Shown: one piece after another, positions 35,494 to 38,990 of the stretch | Position numbering within the stretch: position 1 is the stretch's first letter | How the letters are laid out: each line of letters begins with the position of its first letter | NCBI GenBank assembly: GCA_030156535.1 | Contig: JASGMJ010000034.1 | Coordinates: 1 to 38,990 of the forward strand | Source of the DNA: Candidatus Sumerlaeota bacterium | Lineage (GTDB): Bacteria; Sumerlaeota; Sumerlaeia; SLMS01; JAHLLQ01 | Length of the DNA: 38,990 nucleotides | Reading direction: 5' to 3' | The notes under the pieces: generated by a model | Told to the model about the DNA's origin: nothing | Seen by the model: the letters and a program-made list of their open reading frames with translations, nothing else | The model's database searches: none | Translations under genes and position numbers: made by a program

Positions 35494-35547
35494 CAGTCGT
35501 GTGCCGCCTTTGACTTGGGAATCGCAGACGTCCTCCGGTCCGCGCCG

Positions 35548-35583
35548 GGCAAAAAATGCCTGGCTGCCGATTGTGCCAGCCAG
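35548..35583 (-). terminator. Terminator-like hairpin in the gmd leader
   Basis: On the minus strand CTGGCTG and CAGCCAG (35577-35583 and 35560-35566) form a perfect 7-bp stem, followed two to three bases later by six T. The T run sits inside a second short palindrome, GGCATTTTTTGCC. It ends 55 bases before the gmd start, so it would either end a leftward leader transcript or attenuate gmd. Confidence 0.55.
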
Positions 35584-35688
35584 AAGGCGTGAGACAAGCC
35601 GAATCGGTCCCACGCAGAGCTCGGCGTGCACAGGGGGCGGGCGTCCTGCACTCTGTGCCGATTTCCCGTCATTCCCCCGCTTTCGAGC

Positions 35689-35720
35689 TTGACGGCCGCG
35701 CGCCCCCGCATCTCAGATAA
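35689..35720 (+). promoter_or_regulatory. Possible HU promoter
   Basis: TTGACG at 35689-35694 is a good -35. The -10 is poor: TCAGAT at 18-base spacing or AGATAA at 20. This lies 50-80 bases upstream of the HU start and is the only candidate in the gap. Confidence 0.3.
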
Positions 35721-35768
35721 CAAGAGTCGTCTCAGCAGTCCACCTGCACTCAAACGCCCGAGGACACC

Positions 35769-36065
35769 ATGACCAAGGCAGAAGTCGCCAATCTTCTGAT
35801 GGAAAAGACAGGTCTCGGACGGGCCGAATCCTATCAGGCCGTCGAGGTCTTTCTCGATTCCATCAAGGAGTCCCTCCAACAGGGGGACAAGGTCTCGCTC
35901 GTCGGATTCGGAACCTTTCTGGTGAAGGCCAAGAACGCCCGCAACGGCCGCAATCCGCGCACGGGTGAGCAGATTTTCATCGAGCAGAAGAACGTCGTTG
36001 TCTTCAAACCCGGCAAATCGTTCCGCGAATCGGTCAACGATCTCGACGCCAAGCCATCCTCGTAA
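35769..36065 (+). CDS. HU-family DNA-binding protein
   Basis: A 98-residue histone-like protein that binds and bends DNA as a dimer. The HU fold is complete: helical N-terminus MTKAEVANLLMEKTG, the turn VGFGTF, and the DNA-binding arm with ARNGRNPRTGE. It closes with FKPGKSFRESVN. The arm's Pro in NPRTGE is the residue that intercalates into DNA. The C-terminus has a short extra DLDAKPSS tail. A GAGGA lies about 8 bases before the ATG. It lies 21 bases upstream of the RNase HII gene, so the two are likely co-transcribed, though HU is normally far more abundant. Confidence 0.95.
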   Translation: MTKAEVANLLMEKTGLGRAESYQAVEVFLDSIKESLQQGDKVSLVGFGTFLVKAKNARNGRNPRTGEQIFIEQKNVVVFKPGKSFRESVNDLDAKPSS

Positions 36066-36086
36066 TCCCGAGTCCCCTGCGCCGAC

Positions 36087-36926
36087 GTGTCCGCCTCCAA
36101 ACCCCGCCCCTCCATCCGCCTCGAGCGTGAACTCTCCGCACGATGCGGTGGGGGTCTCGTGGCGGGGATTGACGAGGCAGGGCGTGGCCCCATCGCCGGC
36201 CCCGTCGTCGCCGCCGCCGTTGTCTGGGACCTGGACGGCCGCCGCCCCACGGGCCTGGCCGACTCCAAGCTCCTGAGCGCCCGCACGCGCGAACGCCTCT
36301 TTGGCCAGATTCAGCGCCGGGCCCTTTCCTGGGGGATCGGCGTCTGCACGGCAGGCGAAATCGACCTCCACAACATTCTGGAAGCAACCCGCCTGGCCGC
36401 CGGGCGTGCCTTCGAGCAACTCGTCGCCCGCCTGCCCCCCGGCGCCGCCGTCGGCGCACTGCTCACTGATGCGCTCGACCTCCCGGCGATCCCGCTCCCC
36501 ATCATGGCGATTCCCCGGGCCGACCAGCAATCCTCCGCCGCCGCCGCCGCCTCCATTCTCGCCAAGGTCGCCCGCGACCGCATGATGGACGTCTACCACG
36601 AGGAGTTCCCCGAGTACGGCTGGAACGAGAACCGTGGCTATCCGACGGCCGCACATCGCGCCGCCGTCGAGCGCTTCGGGCCCACCACGCTGCACCGCCA
36701 CACGTTCGCCGGCGTTGGGTTCTTCTGTGCCGAGCCCCGCCACTCGCTCACCTACCAGCGTCTCGTCCGCCTGCTCGAGGCCACGCCGCCCACGCGCGAT
36801 GGCCTGGCCGCGCTGGGCGATCAGGTGCGCGCCGCCGCCGACCGCCTGCCGCCGCCGGAAATGGACGCCCTGCGCCAGCGGCTCGGAGAGACAGCGCAGG
36901 CGCATGGCATTGAGGTGAGTTTCTGA
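36087..36926 (+). CDS. rnhB: Ribonuclease HII
   Basis: Removes ribonucleotides from DNA and cleaves RNA in RNA:DNA hybrids. The 279-residue protein shows GIDEAGRGPIAGPVVAAAVV with Asp29 and Glu30 of the DEDD site, the LADSKLLSARTRE segment, TDALDLP (third acidic residue), and SAAAAASILAKVARDRMM with the fourth. It is about 70 residues longer than the usual 200: a C-terminal helical extension follows GVGFFCAEP. The start is GTG at 36087, 21 bases after the HU stop; no strong ribosome-binding site is visible. It converges with the rhodanese gene across 17 bases. Confidence 0.94.
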   Translation: MSASKPRPSIRLERELSARCGGGLVAGIDEAGRGPIAGPVVAAAVVWDLDGRRPTGLADSKLLSARTRERLFGQIQRRALSWGIGVCTAGEIDLHNILEATRLAAGRAFEQLVARLPPGAAVGALLTDALDLPAIPLPIMAIPRADQQSSAAAAASILAKVARDRMMDVYHEEFPEYGWNENRGYPTAAHRAAVERFGPTTLHRHTFAGVGFFCAEPRHSLTYQRLVRLLEATPPTRDGLAALGDQVRAAADRLPPPEMDALRQRLGETAQAHGIEVSF

Positions 36927-36943
36927 AAGAAGTGACGCGTGCG

Positions 36944-37378
36944 CTATTCCCACGCGACGTCGCCGTCCCAGGCGTGCATGCCGCCGTTGAGGTTCGAGAC
37001 GTTCTTGAATCCGTTTTCAATCAGCAGAAATCCGACGTCGAAGCTGCGCATCCCGCGCGCGCAGTAGACGACGACCGGGCGCGTCTTGTCGAGCTCGCCG
37101 AGCCGGGTCTGGACCTGGGCCATCGGGATGTGAATCGCGCCCGGAATCCAGCCGCTGGCCTTCAGCTCGTGGGGCTCGCGCACGTCGAGCAGTTGGGGAG
37201 GCTCGCTGCCCGCGAGCGCCTCGCGCACTTCCGCCGGCTGCATCTCCTGCGGCGTGCCCTGATCCTCCCAGTCGGCTTCCGAGCCCGGGGGGCTGGCCTT
37301 CGTTTCGGGGTCGCGGCGGTCGATGGCCGGGAGGTCCCCGGAGGGCTTCTTGCCAAACATTCTGTCGAACAATCCCAT
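36944..37378 (-). CDS. Rhodanese-domain protein
   Basis: A 144-residue single-domain rhodanese. The catalytic loop CARGMRS (Cys106-Ser112) can carry a persulfide; LLDVREPHE and IPGAIHIP (about 63-85) are the conserved CH2 elements, and GGMHAW closes the fold. The first 45 residues are a polar, Pro/Glu-rich tail that is not part of the domain. No signal peptide is present, so it is cytosolic. A role in sulfur transfer is possible; the window's cysteine desulfurase is 35 kb away and not linked. It is 35 bases after the receiver-like gene on the same strand and may be cotranscribed with it. Confidence 0.9.
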   Translation of the reverse strand: MGLFDRMFGKKPSGDLPAIDRRDPETKASPPGSEADWEDQGTPQEMQPAEVREALAGSEPPQLLDVREPHELKASGWIPGAIHIPMAQVQTRLGELDKTRPVVVYCARGMRSFDVGFLLIENGFKNVSNLNGGMHAWDGDVAWE

Positions 37379-37412
37379 AAGGGGTTTCTCCGGAACGAAG
37401 TAAGTTGCAGGG

Positions 37413-37775
37413 TCAGGTGCCTGCCGGCGGTGCGGCGATTTCGGCGAGCAACCCCGGAATGGCGGCCACGAACGTCGAGTTGGCCATCACGGTGTGCGCG
37501 CCGGCCTCGCGCGCCTCGCGGATCAGATCGGTCATCACATGCGAGCAGAAGCCGACAATCCGGCCAGCCCCGGCCGCCCGGGCGTCACGCACGAGCGCCA
37601 GCATGTCCTCGCCGGGCAGGTCGAGGTCGAGCAGAACCAGCGCGGTGCCGCCCGTGCCGACGGCCTCGCGGCACTCCGCCGCCGTGGCCACGTGGCGCAC
37701 AGGGCAGCCATAGTGCCGGGCCGCGACGTCGATCTTCGACCGCATCATCAAGTCCGGCGCGAAGGAAACGATCAT
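37413..37775 (-). CDS. Degenerate receiver-domain protein (pseudo-receiver)
   Basis: A 120-residue stand-alone CheY-like fold. TALVLLDLDLPG places an acceptor-type Asp at residue 50 and SHV gives Ser78 at the switch position. However, the paired acidic residues of strand 1 are absent (MIVSFAPDLMMRSKI), and the invariant Lys of strand 5 is replaced in HTVMANSTF. Loss of these metal and phosphate ligands suggests it is not phosphorylated in the ordinary way. The N-terminal PDLMMRSKIDVAAR run resembles a group of receiver-like proteins without output domains. The start of this gene is 12 bases after the Mrr stop and the two are likely co-transcribed. Partner and function are unknown. Confidence 0.75.
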   Translation of the reverse strand: MIVSFAPDLMMRSKIDVAARHYGCPVRHVATAAECREAVGTGGTALVLLDLDLPGEDMLALVRDARAAGAGRIVGFCSHVMTDLIREAREAGAHTVMANSTFVAAIPGLLAEIAAPPAGT

Positions 37776-37787
37776 GCGCGCCCCCCG

Positions 37788-38714
37788 TCACTCTTCCGCA
37801 AAATAATCCGAATCCACGCGTTTGACTTCATAGACTTCCTTCACGGTAACGCCAAGATTGTAGTCGAGCATGAATTCAGCAAGTTCCCGGCCATCGATCA
37901 GGACGACCTTGGTCTCGATGTTGGCGGCATAGGCGCGCGCCTCGGCCGAGAAGGCGCTGGTGGTGATGAAGACGCCCTTGCGGGCGCGCTGGCCGTGGAG
38001 CGCGCCGACGAACTTCTGGATTTCCGGGCGGCCCACGGTGCCCTCCCAGCGCTTGGCCTGAATGTAGAGCGCCTCCAGGCCGAGGCGGTCCTCGCTGATG
38101 ATCCCGTCGATCCCCTCGTCGCCCGAGCGGCCGATGGCGCGCCCGGCCTCCTTGCGGTTGCGGCCGTACCCCATCTTGAGCAGGAGGTCGACGACCAGCC
38201 GCTCGAAAAACGCCGGGCTGCAACCTCGCACCAGACCAAGAAGTTCCTCGGCTACATCGGCGCGTAGGCTGTCGTAGGCCTCCTGCAGCAACTCGTCGGG
38301 GGTTTGATCGGTGGTTGTATTGTCGCTGGGTGGGGCAGGCACGGAGTTTTCAGATGCTGTTTGCTCTGAATTGCCTTCCCGAAAGGCACGGAATTCTTCG
38401 AATTGTTTGAGAGCACGGATGGTAATGCGCTCTGGCGCATTGGCGAGGTAATGCCTTCCACGATCCGTTATCTCAAATATCCCTCGTTTGGGCGAAACAA
38501 GCAGACCCGCCTTCTCCAAATGTATCTTGGCCCAGGCCACGCGGTTATCGAAGCGGCGTTGCCGTCCGCTTGGCAGCATCTCACTCCGGTCTTCCTCGGA
38601 CAGCCCCATTTCTTTGGCCAGAGCCTCACGGGCATCGACCATCGAGTGAGTATTTCCATCGGCCGCAAATTGGAGCATTGGAAGCATGATCGATTGAAAG
38701 TCGGGGACCGCCAT
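37788..38714 (-). CDS. Mrr-type restriction endonuclease
   Basis: A 308-residue protein with an N-terminal winged-helix Mrr_N domain (about 4-92) and a linker (93-150). A C-terminal Mrr catalytic domain follows (about 155-295). The PD-(D/E)xK site reads GDEGIDGII with Asp203 and YIQAKRW with Gln219 and Lys221, and Glu171 lies in FFERLVVDLL. The enzyme cleaves modified (usually methylated) DNA as a type IV restriction system. The ATG at 38714 has GGGAGAAG about 9 bases upstream. The intact motifs suggest an active enzyme. It is the first gene of a three-gene minus-strand run with the pseudo-receiver and the rhodanese; no methyltransferase is adjacent. Confidence 0.93.
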   Translation of the reverse strand: MAVPDFQSIMLPMLQFAADGNTHSMVDAREALAKEMGLSEEDRSEMLPSGRQRRFDNRVAWAKIHLEKAGLLVSPKRGIFEITDRGRHYLANAPERITIRALKQFEEFRAFREGNSEQTASENSVPAPPSDNTTTDQTPDELLQEAYDSLRADVAEELLGLVRGCSPAFFERLVVDLLLKMGYGRNRKEAGRAIGRSGDEGIDGIISEDRLGLEALYIQAKRWEGTVGRPEIQKFVGALHGQRARKGVFITTSAFSAEARAYAANIETKVVLIDGRELAEFMLDYNLGVTVKEVYEVKRVDSDYFAEE

Positions 38715-38990
38715 GAAGACTTCTCCCTTGGTGCAGAGATGGAATCTTCTTCGCCCGCGCGGGATAGATGGGCAAGCGAATCGAGGTGGGCGGTTCTCGG
38801 GCGTTGTTCTCTCTGAATAGTCAGGCAGCGGTAGGGTACACTTCGGGGTGGTCGCCGTTGGGAAGAAGAAGTGGGATTGTCGGAGCAGGCATTTCTGCCT
38901 CGAAGAGGCAGGATCACAAAGCCCAGGGCAAGCGCCGCGAGGCGCGCCGCCCTGGGAAGACGCAGCGTTTCAACCCGCACCCCGAAGGTG
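38715..38990. other. Window end: hairpin-rich intergenic DNA
   Basis: No gene is supported here. Two strong inverted repeats lie near the end. TGCCTC-GAA-GAGGCA is at 38896-38910. A nested pair follows at 38922-38956, with outer arms CCCAGGGC and GCCCTGGG and inner arms GCGCC and GGCGC around GCGA. The nested structure could form a long stable stem or cruciform. The promoter of the Mrr operon should be in 38720-38830, but no clear match is visible. Confidence 0.55.

Overview
The window is G+C-rich DNA (roughly two thirds G+C by eye) from a Gram-negative-type bacterium. It encodes lipoprotein and Sec/Tat export signals, DsbD, an ABC-2 polysaccharide exporter, HU, RNase HII, queuine tRNA-ribosyltransferase and ComEC. 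A CotH protein with lamin-tail domains, a dockerin-like repeat, a pilin-like protein with the IPGFLEAQTRSK motif and a NagX-type acyltransferase suggest a poorly cultivated phylum of the Sumerlaeota/Hydrogenedentota/Planctomycetota kind. That placement is an inference from gene style only. I saw no rRNA, tRNA, CRISPR array, transposase or phage gene.

Layout. 1-6713: a small membrane protein, a cysteine desulfurase, a secreted CotH/lamin-tail protein and a convergent ComEC. 7101-11103: a secreted propeller-like protein, then two adjacent genes for exported proteins that are both broken. Four +1 frame changes, each at a short homopolymer, and one in-frame TGA interrupt otherwise readable products. 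11196-14346: a CPBP membrane protease and DsbD. 14347-15392: about 1 kb without a convincing gene, full of inverted repeats. 15393-18066: a compact operon of a two-cluster ferredoxin, a four-histidine haem-b membrane protein and a Tat-exported flavoprotein with a Gly/Pro-rich insertion. This is the best candidate here for an undescribed system, an electron route from cytosolic ferredoxin to an exported flavoenzyme.

18153-24319: a membrane protein and an oligopeptide-type solute-binding lipoprotein run leftward. A ROK regulator, a pilin-like protein without a prepilin cleavage site, and a NagX/DUF5009-type acyltransferase run rightward. A palindrome lies in the ROK promoter. 24654-27613: a GDCCVxC protein, an exported transglutaminase-fold protein and tgt. 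27610-35493 (minus strand): gmd, a 151-base gap, then seven tightly packed or overlapping genes: Wzm-like permease, Wzt-like ATPase, sulfotransferase, FkbM methyltransferase, polysaccharide deacetylase, GT2 and GT4. Together they look like synthesis, decoration (sulfation, methylation, deacetylation) and ABC-dependent export of a surface glycan. 35769-38714: HU and RNase HII on the plus strand, then a rhodanese, a degenerate receiver protein and an Mrr-type endonuclease on the minus strand.

Intergenic DNA repeatedly contains degenerate short-word repeats (CACGGAG-type, TTCAGTTCTCAG-type, GTGGTTCG-type) and strong hairpins, mostly at gene ends.
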